This document shows, piece by piece, positions 1 through 13,990 of a stretch of 64,000 bases of DNA. A model generated the notes under the pieces. That model was not told where the DNA came from. It saw only the letters and a list, made by a program, of their open reading frames with translations, and did not search any database. How positions within the stretch are numbered: the stretch's first letter is position 1; each line of letters starts with the position of its first letter. Origin of the DNA: Chrysoperla carnea. Lineage: Eukaryota; Arthropoda; Insecta; Neuroptera; Chrysopidae. Both the position numbers and the translations under genes were made by a program. The stretch lies in NCBI RefSeq assembly GCF_905475395.1, contig NC_058337.1, positions 106,758,368-106,822,367 on the forward strand, read 5' to 3'.

Positions 1-445
1 CATACTATATACAATTTACGCCTAATTTGCGCCCTCACGGGTAAACAGTGATGTTTACGAAAAAATGTTTCAAACAAAAGTTGTTTAGTTTTAGATTTTT
101 GAGTTTTTTACATTTAAACTTCTGTTCTATCTCTAACGGTTTACAAGATGAGTCCTACGGATCCATAGGTCAAGATCCAATTGACCTATGTTGCTCATTT
201 ACGAACTTCACTCTACTTTTTTCGTCCTGAGTGCGCTGTAAAAATTTCAGCTTGATATCTTTTTTAGTTTTTGAGTTATCGTGTTGGCAGACAGGCGGAC
301 AGACGGACAAACAACCGAAAATGGACTAATTAGGTGATTTTATAAACACCTATACCAAAATTTTGTTCATAGCATTAATATTTTTAAGCGTTATAAACTT
401 GGGACTAAACTTAGTATACCTTGCATATTACATATATGCATGGTA
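1..445. repeat. Decayed interspersed repeat (transposon-derived)
   Basis: From memory, this stretch resembles a repeat family seen in many insect genomes. Recognisable parts are a phrase meaning 'lower half of a transcript' around 140-220, a run of ACAGACGGACA-type units at about 285-315, and a tail ending in repeated ATACCTTGCATAT / TATGCATGGTAT near 415-445. No intact reading frame is present. I cannot assign the family (non-LTR 3' end or other) without a repeat library. Confidence 0.55.
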
Positions 446-984
446 TAAAAATGTCTTCTGTTCAGACAAAAACTAGCGTGTTATAAATAACGCATTCAAT
501 TAAATCTATTTTGCTCCTGACTTCAGAAATAAATATTTAATAATTTATTAAAATTTTTAATATTGTTCAAAAGTAAACAATGATCAATTTTAATTCTATG
601 TTTTTTTTAAGAAATATGAAATAAAATTTTAATTAAACGGTATATTTTTAACCTAGAATATTTTATGGTCAGTTGGTTTTATATCCGTTCGCTTACGTGC
701 CAACCTATTGAATATGTTCTCTGTCTGTCCGGAAATACTAGTGACAATAACAAGACAATAACAACAATAATAGCAAAACTAAAGTACACAACCATGACTA
801 TGTAATATCAGCCATTTTTTTTGTACATTATTAAAATCATGTGCATTTAATGTTTTTGCAAAATAAAATGTCTGCAATTTCAAGGATTTAAGTCCGTTAA
901 AACTACCTAAAAATATTTTTTTGTGGGATAAAAAAGGGAGCTGAGGGACTGAGAAGTTTCTACTCCTTAAAAGCACGTCTTTTA

Positions 985-1260
985 CATTAACTCAACTTTT
1001 ATACAGATTTTCAATTCCCTAACTTAATTTGAAGGGGCAATGTGGGTGTTCAAAACCTTAAAAAACCGCGGAAAATCATGTGATATAAAAAGAGATTGGA
1101 TGTACTGGAACGTTAACACTGAAGTTCAAAGCCGTAAAAACGTCCACAAAGCTGTCTTTTCTTTGAGAATCTTCCATAAATTGCTGAAATCAGTCCCCGC
1201 TTTTATAACATCGATCTCCATTGTAAACAATTCCATAAGGATCCATGAGGATCTCAAAAA
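985..1260. repeat. Dispersed repeat, copy 1 (partner near 48.1-48.4 kb)
   Basis: The segment around 1005-1240 shares a series of phrases in the same order with 48110-48350. They are a 'TTTTCAA-CTCTAACTTAATT' stretch, then a run with AAAATCTTAAAAA, then 'GACATAAAAAG', then a stretch around 'AAATTCAAAGC...TAAAAACG', then 'TTTTC-CTTGAGAA'. The copies are diverged with small indels. The rest of 446-1836 shows no gene; the final part of that interval is intron upstream of the 1837 acceptor. Confidence 0.45.
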
Positions 1261-1836
1261 ATAGCGGGAAACAAATGCATATATAGTTGTAATGTTTCTA
1301 TATAGAATTATTTCGAAAATATGACTAAATAACTTGTAACTCTCCACTCCATATGTCCAAATACTTTCTATCAAGCTAATCCCAGTGTTCGTTACCAACT
1401 CGAGATAGTGTGTCCCGAAATAGTGTACTTCCTAATGTGTCGATTGTTCTTTATAAAGTCTCTTAACTTTTCTAAATATCTCATTTGTCACCCAGGAATT
1501 AAAATAATGTAGGTACTGCGAATAATACCTGAGAAAATTTAGTAATAAAACTTCCAATCTTCTTGAGTCAGTTTATTCTGCAATATCGGAGTTGGATTAG
1601 AACTAGCATGTTGCAAGAGGTAATGGATTTATGGGTCATTTTTCTCTAAGTAATCATCCCTTAATCACCTTGAAATAATCCCGGTTGCGAATACTCGAAA
1701 CATTTTAAATGCTAATAATTTCTCAGATATAAGGCTATGAACGAAATCTTTAATTTTTACTTGGGTCATAATAATAACTATGTAATACTAAAAATTATTA
1801 GCATCAATTACTAATAAATTACGTTTCTGATTTCAG

Positions 1837-4800
1837 GCGTTAAAACAAAGACTGGAATTAGCCGATAAATTGAAAACAGAACTCATAGAAAATTTATCAA
1901 AGGCTCGTGAACAACATGAAGATTTTAAATTTCAAGTAAGTTCTTTTACTCAACTCATTCTATTAGAAGAGTAATTTTATTAATTTGATGTTATATTTTA
2001 CAGTTAGAAGAAAAAGATATTGAACTAGAGGGTACCAGAGCGCGTGTACGTCTCTTAGAACAATTACGTTTTCAATTTCAAAAGACAGCATCATCTTCGT
2101 ACGACGATCAAAATCATTTAGACTCAACAAATATCGACGAATCGCCACCAACTCGACGAATAGATCAGCTAAGTACACCAAGTATGAAAGCCATGATACC
2201 AATACCATTAGCGGATGAAACGCATATACAAAACAATAGTAGTACAGAATCTGCGCATGATCAAAAAGCTTCTACCGGTGGTACAGGAGGTGATATAACA
2301 CCACGTCGAATTAAACCTAGTCGAATACCTTTATTGGGTACCTCACCACAACAAAGAAGTTGTACAAAAAGTGTATCGTCCTTAACACGACCAGGAAGTG
2401 CTCAATCCGGTAGTTCGCTATCTGGTTCAAAAAGTGCCACATCGATACCTACGCCTCGTGGTACAAAAACACCACGGGACTCACTAACTGGTCGACTACG
2501 TAGTAATGACTCGTTATCAAAATTACGTGAAACAAGTAATCAACAATTAATTACGACGCCAATAGTGACTACACCAGGACGTAGTGCAAGTGTATGTAAT
2601 AAACGTGATGGTGTTAACCGTTTACGACGTGTGAATAGTAATGCAACACGAAATGGTGGTACAACTGCATTGCATGATGCGAATGATGGTGGAAACACGA
2701 AGGTACGGACAGCTAAATTCCCATTTTGGAGCAACTGGCTAAAGTTACTTGACAATGGGCCTTCATAGTAGTGTGTTGTTGAAACAATTCCGTAGACTTA
2801 TAAAAACAAATAAACGTAATTTTTATTTTATTTTTGTTTTTATCTTTTTTTGAGAAAAATTTGAATTCTTCTATATATTTCTACATTTTGTTATTTGTAT
2901 CTCGTAGACAAAAAAAAAACAAATTTTATATTCCATTTGAATGATTTATACAAAAAAAAATTGAATTTTCATTGATATTTTCATCTGTACTACCAACCAC
3001 ATCACATAAAAACAAACACACACCTTCGTTCCCGCCAGAATATGTTGTTGTTCGTTCCAATTCGCTCGCTCGTTACAATTTTTCTCGTAAGTGAGAGCTT
3101 GATTTTTTTTTCGTTATTTGCTTCATTTTATTTTGGTTTTGGTTGTTATTTATTATTTACACAGTGTTTCACTGAAGAAAATACAATTTTTTAGGACATG
3201 CCTATAAATGAGACAAAAAATATGGAACCGGAGGGTTTCCCACGAAGATGTGGGAAACTTATTAGTATGGATTTTTCTAGTAAAAGTTTCTGTTAGTTTC
3301 GAGGAAGAGATAAAACCTAAAATTTTGTAAACTCTTTACTGAGACACTCTGTATTATGGTATATGTTTAGTAAATTTAGTATATTGAAATATTTTTGAGT
3401 AGTACAAAACTGTTTTCTTTGGTTCGAATTTGGAATCTTTCAGAACAAAATTGATAAATTTATGAAAAACTTTTATAGTATTTTATATTGACTGTTGATT
3501 AAAAAAATGTTTTCACATTTTTTTGTCTGATATAACGCTGGATTTGATCTTTGATGTCATTTGAGCTCCTGTGGCTCTGACTGCATCTGGCTGTATTAGA
3601 ACCGAGGTCATGTGAATGTATCAATATATGCCTTAAGATTTACGTTAATGATTTGGTTTTTTAATTATCTTGGATATTATGAAAAATTGTCTCCAATATT
3701 TTGAAAAATTTCTTTTTATTCAAACTTATCTCTAATTGTGTTAGTACACCAACATAACTTAACATAAATCCTTCTCAGAAGTTTATCAAAATTTTGTCAT
3801 TATGTCATCACAGTTAGATCTTCAGCAAAAATTAAAATTCAGAATAATAAATAAAGATTTTTACTTTATCAATCTATATGTCAATTTATACAAGTGAACT
3901 TCACAAAATTTAAAAAAAAAATCGACAAATCCGGTTTCCTTATAGCCCTTTTCAAACTGAACCGATTTTTTTTTCTTGAAACATACCTATGAATGTTTTT
4001 CATTAAAATACCTTTCGGAAAAAAATCGAAATCGATTGATCCGTTTACGAGCCACGATGCCACAGACAAGCACACACGCATAGCGGTCAAACTTATAAAA
4101 CTCCTCTTTTTTGCGTCGACGATTTAAAATTATGTTCCATGTTTCGACCATAGTTGAATTACAAAAATAAAAAGCCTTATATTATGGAATTTCACAAAAT
4201 AAAATTCGCTATATATGTATTTTTTTGAACGAAGAAGTCAAAGACCGTATTTTCGAAATAAAAACATCATGTTATTCAAAAGTTTTTCATAAAAGTATAA
4301 AAAATTAAATTTATTCTGCACTTTAATTATTTATTTATTTTTTCATATTTAAAAAGCTCTCTTATACTCTTTAGCATGTGTATACTGGGTGTACAATATC
4401 ACAATAATGTTATGTAGTTTAGATAATCTTTAAAATGTAAGCATGTATATTTATTAATTTCCAAAATCTATTTTTGTTACGTTCTTAATAATAAATGCGA
4501 TCTCTATTATTCATTTTATTTTAGTGGTTTATTTTTGCCCATATAATACAAGACAAAGACAAGGACAAAATTGAACTATTTTCTTAAATGGCTTAGTCAG
4601 GGGAGCATGTAATATTTAAATAAAAAAACTTTTTTAAGATTAGGTACAATCTCTTTTTTTTCATAATATTTAAAATATTTCAAGAATGATGCTATTTAGG
4701 GCAAAAGTTATAGACATTAAGAGCGAATTTACATGATGGCAGAAATACTAGAACAAAAAAATAGTTAATTTTAAATAGGTCTTCAGCGTGGAAAGTATAT

Positions 4801-7039
4801 CTTAATCATGCCCTGAGAAGAAAGTCCGATTCAATTTCGATTCACTTATTAAATTATTAACTATTTTACAATGAAATAGAGGGCACTAATAATTTAAACA
4901 CAAAAATATCTCAGAAAAAATAATTATATATTCATTGCAGTTGTAATAATATAATATATGATCTTCCGTACACAACGAGCTGATTGGCTTTAAATATCGA
5001 AAGGCAGTTTTTCGATAAAAATTATAATACTCAAAAAACAACTGCCTTCTCTCAGAGAGTTGGGGCGGGGGTAGTAGCAAATGGCCAAATTACTCTTTGT
5101 TGGAAATAGATTTCATTCACCTTTTTTGTTTTAAATTAATCTTTTTTGTCAACAACAGAACTGTTAATTTAGTAGAGGAACAATAATTTATTATGTTTTT
5201 GCTTTTTACTTTTCTGCCATCATATAAAACTGTCCTAAAATATGCCATATAAATACTAGGTAAGTAGAAGTCACTCATAGAGAACGTGCCATGAATCATC
5301 AAATCATGAAAATCATTAATTTATAATGTCTACTGTACAATCGAAAAGCATTTCTATGGCACATTTAATTATTCTAGGAATCACGACAACCTAGAATCTT
5401 TGCAACCCTATAATCTTTCATGGCTTCTCTTGCATAAATACTGAAGAATTATAAATTGCTTTTATATTTTTCAAACTCAAAACTGGGAAAAACGATATAG
5501 AGAAAAAAATAGGCTATAATTAAAACTTTGAATGACCAAATTTTAAGCAGTTACTAAAAAGTCCGCTCGTCCGCATGTCGAACAACTTGGACAAGAGTAA
5601 ACTTTTATTTTTTTTAAATTTCCTCCATTCCTTTCCTCACCTAAAAAAATACATTAACATTAAGAACGTAACTAAATTTGTAAATAACAAAATTATCAAA
5701 TGGAATATTTGTAAAAATAAATTAAAATGACACGGAAAGCAGGTATTGTATTTTGAATTTTCACCAAGAGTTCGAAAAGTTAGCGTTAAGAATGTTTTTC
5801 TAACCATAATTTAATCGGAGTTTACCATTGGGGACATTTTATAAATTTTTTAGTTTTGTATATGGTCATTTGTATTTCACACAACGAAAATAACAAGAAT
5901 TTCGAAATAAAAGCAGGGCTTTAGAGTTCCAATGGCTAGAAAGTTCAAAGAATATTTTAATTTTTCAAAGAAAATACTTGCATACAAACTTTCTCTGAAA
6001 TAGATTAAATTTCCTTGAAATCGACGACACTAAGTTTGGACGTGACGAATACTTCAATTTTGAAAACTTAGCATGTTAACTAACTTCCGACAAAATATCT
6101 TCGTAGTAAAAAGAATTAAAAATATTAAATGTTCTGATGTTCGAATACGTCGATATTAATTTTTAACTAAATTGACATCAAGTAAGCAATGAAAGGAAAT
6201 TTTTTCCGTATCTTTTTTCGTCACGAAATAAGTCATTAATAAAGTCTCTGATTTGTAATCGGATTTCTACAATCCCATGTCACGATCGTTTTCTGGCCTA
6301 AAAGTTTAAGATGTACTCCTGATGGAATAATATTGGAGCAATTTGTCGTATCAAATTGAATTTATTAGTACGACAAAAGTTAAATGGCGGCTGCTCATAG
6401 TTAACTACCAAGAACGTTATTTTCCGCTAAACGCAGCGAATATGATTGATAAATAAAGTTTAGTGCCTTTCTGCTTACTATGTTTTTTCAATCATGAGAA
6501 TTTATCCATTTCACAATAAAGTATAGCATATTGCACGCTACTTTAGGCTACATGATTTTTTTAAATTTAAATCGAAATTGTAAATGATCACAAAGCTTGC
6601 TTACTTTATGTCCACAACAAAAAGGAGTAAATTGATTCAAATCACAAAATTTTGGAATGAATCGACTCGAATTTAACAATATTTTCGTTTTCTTTTTATT
6701 TAGATGATTCGTGATGAAGAAAATATGTCATCATTGTATAATGAAAATACAACATTATCCGATCCATTATATTCCGATTCATTGGATGAGAATGATGGGA
6801 ATGAAGAAGATAATGCAACAACTACAACTGGTCCAGATAGTATTAGTGAAAAAAGTCATCCAATATTTCAAACAGCCAATAATTTTTTATGGAATAATTT
6901 ATCGAAAACATCAGAATATTTTGATAGTATTAATTCAGCTGATTGTTTTAGTTCAGAATCGTTACAAAGATGTCGTGAAGGTTTAGCAGAATGTGATTCA
7001 TTGGAGGAAAAACCTGATATTAAAAATATACATGTGTAG
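1837..7039 (+). CDS. Coiled-coil, Ser/Pro/Arg-rich protein with SxIP-like motifs (3' exons, partial)
   Basis: Three terminal coding exons: 1837-1935, 2004-2702 and 6704-7039. All junctions are phase 0 with clean sites (TTTCAG/G, CAA/GTAAGT, TTACAG/T, AAG/GTACGG, TTATTTAG/A). They give 377 residues and the stop TAG; upstream exons lie outside the window. The first 33 residues plus about 25 of the next exon form a heptad-like, Glu/Lys/Leu-rich coiled coil ending LEQLRFQFQK. A long basic, Ser/Thr/Pro-rich region follows. It contains KPSRIPLLG and KSATSIPTPRG, which fit the S-x-I-P motif used by microtubule plus-end proteins to bind EB1 (known motif; binding here is inference). The last exon is acidic and Asn/Ser-rich (YNENTTLSDPLYSDSLDEND) and ends KPDIKNIHV. 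I do not recognise the orthologue. A cytoskeletal or scaffold protein is likeliest. Confidence 0.72.
2703..2814 (+). other. Possible intron-retention 3' end of the coiled-coil gene
   Basis: If the donor at 2703 (AAG/GTACGG) is not used, the frame continues for 21 codons (WSNWLKLLDNGPS at its end) to TAG at 2766-2768. An AATAAA follows at 2809-2814. This would make a shorter isoform lacking the acidic tail encoded at 6704-7039. The donor is good, so the spliced form is probably the main one; the retained form is inference. Confidence 0.35.
2815..6703. other. Last intron of the coiled-coil gene; no gene seen
   Basis: About 3.9 kb of A/T-rich sequence between the donor at 2703 and the acceptor at 6703. 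I see no convincing coding exon on either strand. It contains a decayed interspersed repeat at about 3945-4125. A short CGCTCGCTCG stretch lies near 3063. Confidence 0.5.
3945..4125. repeat. Decayed interspersed repeat with ACAGACAAGCACACACG tract
   Basis: The order of 'GATCCGTTTACGAGCCACGATGCCACAG', then CA-rich units, then 'CAAACTTATAAAACTCC', then 'TTTTTTGCGTCG' matches, from memory, the end of a very common insect repeat. A related end, with ACAGACACGTTAAACTAATAAC followed by GAGTCGGGGG, is present at about 58340-58390 in this window. No open reading frame is associated. Confidence 0.5.
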
Positions 7040-7063
7040 AAACTAATGGCATATTAAGTAACT

Positions 7064-7069
7064 AATAAA
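7064..7069 (+). promoter_or_regulatory. Polyadenylation signal AATAAA
   Basis: AATAAA 25 bases after the TAG of the coiled-coil gene, followed by a T-rich stretch. This is consistent with the end of that transcript. Confidence 0.5.
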
Positions 7070-10000
7070 AGTTTAGTATTTTTGTTTCAAGTTATTCAAT
7101 GTTTGTTAGGAAAAAATTGCCCACAGGCAAAATTGAGCAAGAAAGATGAAAATCTGATGAAGTTTGATGTTTTACATATTTTGCATAATTATTCACTATA
7201 CATTTGACATACTTTTCATTGGGGGCGTTTACCTGATAAAAGTGCTTACACATACTTGAAGGCGAAAGCAAAATGATAACCCCTAAATGTGAATAAAACT
7301 GAGTGTAATAAGAAATATATATATAATACTGGATATAATTTCTCAGCAGGTTCAGTAATCGGAATTTTCATTTTATGAGCTTGAAAGCTATGTTTACACC
7401 AAGAAATTAAAGGTAAAAACGAATAATAGGCTGCGATTTCTCAACATTGTTGCTGCTATTTCGCTTTCAAGTCCTACGGTTGTGAGCGCTTTGATGGGCT
7501 AAACACTCCCAATCTAATTTTCGAACCTTTTATTGCATGCAATTTTTTTACTAAAGGTTATAAAAGTTCAAACTTCATAGTAAGGGAGAATAAGTTAAAC
7601 CGTTTCTCATAACTGAGATATTTTTCAAATGGGGTTTTTTAAAATTCTTGACTTGTCGTGAGAAGGGGCTCCTACTCTTAATACTCTTGTAATTCTTTAA
7701 TCATAGTTTTTAATTTCAAAATTATATGTTAGAATGGAGGTCATGTTTTTTAAATTAATACAAATATTAGAACTTTTACTTTTCTAAATTAATTGTTATA
7801 GAAACCGAATAATGTCAATTTTTGTAAAATATCGAAATTTTTCGTCTGATGAATTTGGTTAATTATTTCCTTTTTATTCTGTAAAAACAACAAATTTGGA
7901 TTATGTCATAAAACATTTGAAAACGTCGACTCAAGAAATTTTGAATTATTTTCGATATCATTATTTAATATTTTCATAAGTCTCCTAATATTTTCAACTT
8001 CCATATTTATAGAAAGCATAAAGTTAGAAATGATATGTAAATTAATGGAGTGTTTGTGTAATTTCCTTACTGTTTTGTACAATAATCTTTCTAAGTACCA
8101 AAATTATTCAGGATTAAATTTGATATAATCAAATTTTTAAATCGCTCGACAAAAATGGTGCTTTTTTCTGGTGATTTGTTGTAATATTTATTTATTTATT
8201 ATTTATTAGAATTTAGAATTGTTTTTAACTAACCTTTGGAATATTTGTCTTGTACTGACTTCAATAAATTTTCCTAAGAGAACAGTATCAAATGAGATTT
8301 ATTTCTCCAGTATTTTAATTGAAATTCCAAATTTTCTGAGTCGAAGAAGTTTTTTTTTTGAAAAATCGATGTTATAAAATATGTATTCTTGTGTCCGTCC
8401 AAACACGTCCTTTCCAACGACGTTTGGACGTCCGTCCAAACACGTTTTGTTCGAGTGTAATCTTGATAATACCTAAAATTTACTATACCGAATTATACAC
8501 AAATTTTATAAAAATAACACACTTGTATAATAGAGAGTTTTATTGACTTCCAATTTTGCAATCAACATATGACTGAATCAATTTTAATTACATGATAATT
8601 GCCTCTTTACATAAAACTGTGGTTAAATTTTAAAATAGATGGTTTTCTTTAATGATTTAATTATCACATTCATGTAATGCCGAAATGTCAAAAACATGAA
8701 TCCATTTCAATTAAAAAATGAGTGTACAAGCTCTCAATTTGTATTCGGTAATATCTCATGCTATGAGCAGAACAAAATTTTTTAAGAAGAGCTGTATTAG
8801 TTTTAACAGAAGAGAGAGGAATGAAGCTGCTTTCAACGAACATTGTTATGATCACAAGCTAATGAAAAATAATCTTAAACTCGCTGAATAAAAACAAATT
8901 GAAAAATTTTGATGTTAAATTAATTTTCCATGGAAATATTTAAAATCTAAACGTAAACATTTTGATATAAAAAAATATTAATAACAAAATTTAAAAAAAC
9001 AAATAAAATTTCATCTAAACTAAAAATTAAAACAATTGCACTTGTAAAAAAAATTCAACTTATTAAACAAATATGTAAAAATTATAAAAATATTTTTTTT
9101 AAGAAGAAAACCTATAGACTACCGAAGTATTAGCGAAAGTTCTTTGTTCAATTGGAATATAAATATTTAACTATGAGTTTTAAAATGCTTTGTTTTACGT
9201 GAAAAATAAAGCTTGGAAGCTTATTTTTAAAATAAATCACGCTAAAGCATATAATTTTAGCAAAAATTTAAATATTAGTTAGAGCCGTTTATGCGATGTT
9301 TATTGGCTTGGTTTTAATTTTCCCGTAAAACAAAATAAAATATATTTTATAAAATATGCCATATGAAATTTTGCAACTATCTTTATTTACGAATTATACC
9401 TACAATAACCGGCAAAAATAATGTGTCAAAAGGGAAAAATTATATACAAAAAGTTAGATTTCAAATGTTTTTAATATCGATGAAAGTCAATTTTTATCAT
9501 TTTAAATGTTTATCTTTTTCTGAAAGGAAACCCAAGTTAGTTTCTATACTTTCGAAATTGGGATAAAAATAACCGAATACAGATTCGGTAGGTTTTTTAC
9601 TTCAAAATCATATAGTACATTATATTCGCAAATTTAGACTATTCTGCTTAATTCTTTCACTCAAAAACCAAAGCATATCGAAATCAAAAGTTTGCTCTAA
9701 AAGTTGTATACTTACGTTTCATTTAATATTGTTGACTTCTAACAGAATTTAATATCAAAATTTGGCTTCCAGAAATCGTAGTAATCTATTATGATTTTTC
9801 TGAAACTTAACACCTTTGAGGCTTATTTACATTGTCTAAACTAAATATTATTACCATACATTTCAATCGAAATGTTCTCTGTTTTGGGATATATTTCTAA
9901 TATATAATATTTTGCGAATTTTCCAGCCCGCAGGAAATCATCCCCCACAGTCATTTGCGACTTTAATCAATGGAAAAAAGATGTCTTAAACTATTCCCAA

Positions 10001-13000
10001 CACTTATATCATTTAGTTGCATCCTAGATAAAGCCTGCAACTAAATTTTTATCCTATAGCAAAACTTATCTAGATAAAAAATCTATTTTCTTAGGATAGT
10101 TATCATGAATACTATTTAAAGTAATAGAAACTAACTTAAATCTCTTTTCAATTCTTTTAATTTTTAATTATAATATTTCATATGGCTTGCATGATTTTAT
10201 CAGACTCTGTTTCAAGGACGCAGCTGGAGACGCAAAGGCAGGTAGAGCTTTTTCTAGGATGTAATAAAATACTGTTGAATTTGTTAGTGCTAGAGCGTTT
10301 AAGACGAAAATTTCTGACTCTGTGTTTCCGGCTACGGCCTTGTGTGTATTCAGAATTTAGAACTAATTATTATTAAAGTGATAAGAAATTGCATTTGTTT
10401 GTACATTTCTAAGCAAATTCCACTGTATATTGTATAAAAATAAAGAAAACAAAATCATTAAATTGAAATAAAAATATTATTTTATTAGAATAATTATTTA
10501 GGAATATTTTGATTTATTAATTATGAATAATGGCATCAAAAAGAAATCTACTTTTTTAGTTTCTATCCCTCAAATTTTCTACTTAAGTAAAACTACTTTT
10601 AGATATTTATACTTTAAAATACCTTTACTTTAAGATATTTATACTTTTAAGAAGTCTACTCCTGGTTTTTTCTGTTTCGTGTGTCATGTGTCACAAAAGA
10701 CCGAAGTATTTCAAATATTTTTGACCGGAATTAATTTTATAAGTTTCTAATTAATTTAAAGTGAAGTTCAACCCAATATTTTAATCGTTCGGATTCAAAT
10801 TTTAACGAGACTCATTAAATAATGAAAACCTATGTTCATTCCAGCTGGTCATCCTTACTATATTTATGAAAACAAATGATGCTTAGACTTCTTGAAAATA
10901 AGAAACTTTCAAAAGTAGTTTTACTTAATTTAAAAAAATTGTGGAGTATGAAAATAATAACCAGAATTCTTTTTATGCCTGATTTATTGTCATTCAAATG
11001 TATGAAAAAGAAGATTCTTTGGTAGGGCTGTGATAGCAATAATTTAACTTTCAAATTATTAATTTGTAGATAAATGAAAATATTTTGTTAAACAATTTTT
11101 TTTTTAAATGTCTTAAATTCCAAAAAATATTTATAAATTTGTTTTTTAATTTTTATTTTGTATTTTTTAATAATTCATTTTCTCAAAAAACAGTTCATAA
11201 CACATTTCTTTCAAACAGAGTGAGTTTGAAAAAAAGTTTTGAAAGTTTACCTCGAAACGGTTCCTTAAAAAAAAAATAACGCAAAAGATGCCAATCAAAT
11301 GAGTTAATTTTGCCGTATACACTTATACAGAATAATTCAATGATTAATAAATTATTTTAAATAATAATAAAAGGTTATTTTAAATATAGGATATCCAAAG
11401 GTAATTTTCATTTTCTGAAAAAAATTAGAAAACGTGAATGATCGTATATTTATGAAATGAAAAGACTTTGGCCATATGTTTATATAACCTTTTTTGTTAA
11501 CTTTATGAAAGGAATCCCAAAAAAAATTTTCGGAGTATAGAATATGTATTTATTTTTTTATTAAAAAAAATTTTTTTTTTGAGTATGGCAAGCAAGGTCT
11601 AACAAAATTTTTGATTGTTGCAAGCGTACATCAAAATTATGCAAAATAGAAATAATTTTGTTTTTGTGTTTTAATTTTTCTTGTGTTTTTAAGCAAAAAT
11701 GAACTGAACAGACATCACGAATATTTTTGAAGAATTTTCAGAAAAACGTTTAAATTTATTGTAAATAAGATATGGCTTTTGTTATGATTAAACTATTTTT
11801 GTACTGGAAAAAAATTTTTTTATTATTTTTTTTTTTTTTGCTTATAATAAAATTTCATCAATAACTTTCATGTTTTATTCAAAATGGCGATTGATCTAAT
11901 GAAATACTAATTTCTAAATATAATACAAAATATATTTAATTGTTTTTATAAATTTAATATAATTGCCATGTATATTTTTGTAAATACATTAAATTAAAAT
12001 TTTGATTAATTAATATTTTGTATTATGTAATCTGGCCATGAGAGAAAATGAGATAAAAAGTGTATCCGCAACGTAGAAAATTAGGATTGAGAGGAGTCTT
12101 TTACCTTCGTTTGAGTCAGCCAGCTACGTAAATGTAAATGTAAATTATTGTTAGAACACTAACTTCATGTAGCAAGCAAATTCAATGTGCTGAATTTCGA
12201 TAGATAGATGAGCCTAGTTTCTAAGATTTTATAAATACGAGAAGTTTCCATTCCACCGGTATATTTATTATTGTTTCATATATAAAAAAGGTTCAAACAG
12301 TCATACAAATGGATCAATATCAACCAATTTCTTCAGTGTCAGCTAACCGAGAACTGAATCGATTTCAGTTTAAAAATCGATTCAAATAAAAAAATCTTAA
12401 TCAAATTTTAAAAAATGCCAAACAAATTTTAGAAATGATAGCGATTCCAGTAAAGTTTCCTTCACGGTTTCTGTTAGCTCTGATTCATACTTCAAGCGGA
12501 TATAATTTACGAAAATGGCATATTCCAAGGAAGAGAAAGACATCCTTTCTATGGTCTACATCAAATACTCAACGAGTACAGTTCAAATAGAAATAAATGC
12601 CTATATACTTAAGTGACATTCGTTTTAATTAGGGAGGCCCCGTACTTGGTGGCCTGAATAGTTAGCAGTGAATCGACAAGTCATGATCTTTGAGCAAAAT
12701 GAAACAGGCGGAGAATATACATAATATACGTTGCAATCATACACGCCTTTCGGTTTTTATTTTAGAGAACCATAATGCCATTTTCGAAAAATTTGACAGT
12801 TGAGATTTTGTATTTTTTCGATTGATCTTGTTTTTGGATAAAATATGAGAATTATTCATGAAATAAAGTCGAATAATTCAAAATTATTCAAAAGAAATAA
12901 AATAAACTGACGTTAGTACTGATTGGCCTATTAATAAATTAAATTAATAGAAGATATTTACATTATTTAATTTATTAAAAAAATATATTGTTTTAATTAT

Positions 13001-13490
13001 CACGTATTATTTTTTACAGTATATAAATTCAATTATATTGATTATTTATTATTAATTGATCAAATAATATTTAATCAAATCAAATAAAATTATAAAAAAA
13101 AAGATAAATTTAATATACATTTAATAATGTGCAGTCTAAATCTATTATACATAAATTAATTATATTGGAAACAATATTCTCATTATATACCTAAGTTGTA
13201 TACAAATACAAATTATACAATTATTATGTATATCACATACTTATTAATTATTATTAATAATAAAATTAATTAATTAAAATTAATTATTTGTGTTTTTTAA
13301 CTATCCTGTAATTTTTCCTTTTATCGAAATCGTCATGTCTTGATAATGATATCTTAATATATTAGTACAGGCAAATGGAGTTTTTAAATCTAATTTTTTG
13401 GAGTCTTACGCCTTTCCTTTCATTGTAAACTATGTAGGGGTTTTTCGAAGTTAACTCAGTCAATTGTTTGTTTTCACTTGTTCAACATGA
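7070..13490. other. Gene-poor, A/T-rich interval
   Basis: No coding region or RNA gene that I can support. The short open frames here have poor, Lys/Phe/Ile/Asn-dominated composition and no splice context. Small features are a duplicated phrase GTCCGTCCAAACACGT at about 8394-8446, with an inverted partial copy between the two, and homopolymer T runs near 11566-11580 and 11818-11839. A 26-codon frame at about 12310 (MDQYQPISSVS) lies 30 bases after TATATAAAA, but nothing else supports it. Confidence 0.45.
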
Positions 13491-13539
13491 TTCCTGGTGG
13501 GTCATTTCACCCGAAAAATTTTAGAATGGTCTTGATGTC

Positions 13540-13990
13540 TATAATAGTTGCATATAAGTTTTCTATTTGAGCAACTTGTATTCATTCCTAACCTATGGGT
13601 TTATTCTATGGGGCTCATCATCGCATGTAGATCGGATTTTTAAAATTCAAAAAAAAAGTAATCAGATATTTATCAAACCTCTCTTCAAGAGATTCCTGCA
13701 GGGATCATTTCAAAACTTTACGAATATTAACTGTCTCTTGTGACTTTTTGTATAAATAATTGATATATGCTCATGACAATAAGTCTTCATGGCCTGTTAC
13801 TAGTTCACACCTATAATACTCGAAACAATGATAATTATATAGTTCCTCATCATCGTTTAAATAGGACACACCAGCCATTTAATTTTTTGACATTTATTTT
13901 ATTAAACAAATTGAGGGAGGATATAAAGTGCCTTCTCCTTATTAAATCATACTATTCAGTGCATAAATACACTTCAACTCCTTAAGGACA
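13540..13990 (+). mobile_element. Non-LTR retrotransposon remnant (end of reverse transcriptase ORF)
   Basis: With frame changes, the plus strand reads YSFLTYGFILWGSSSHVDRI, FKIQKK, then YLSNLSSRDSCRDHFKTLRI. After a stop-containing gap it reads HTYNTRNNDNYIVPHHRLNR and then FILLNKLREDIK. This is the typical C-terminal region after the reverse transcriptase domain of jockey/CR1-type elements: the 'YG...WG.S...V..I...QK..R' block, the 'CR..F..L.ILT' block and the 'YNTR' block. Stops and shifts within 450 bases show that it is dead. The 5' part of the element is not recognisable upstream of about 13500. Confidence 0.75.

Noticed and set aside
12310-12390. 26-codon frame MDQYQPISSVSANRELNRFQ after a TATATAAAA box
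   Set aside because: Promoter-like spacing is suggestive, but the frame is short, has no clear donor to a further exon and shows no recognisable family.
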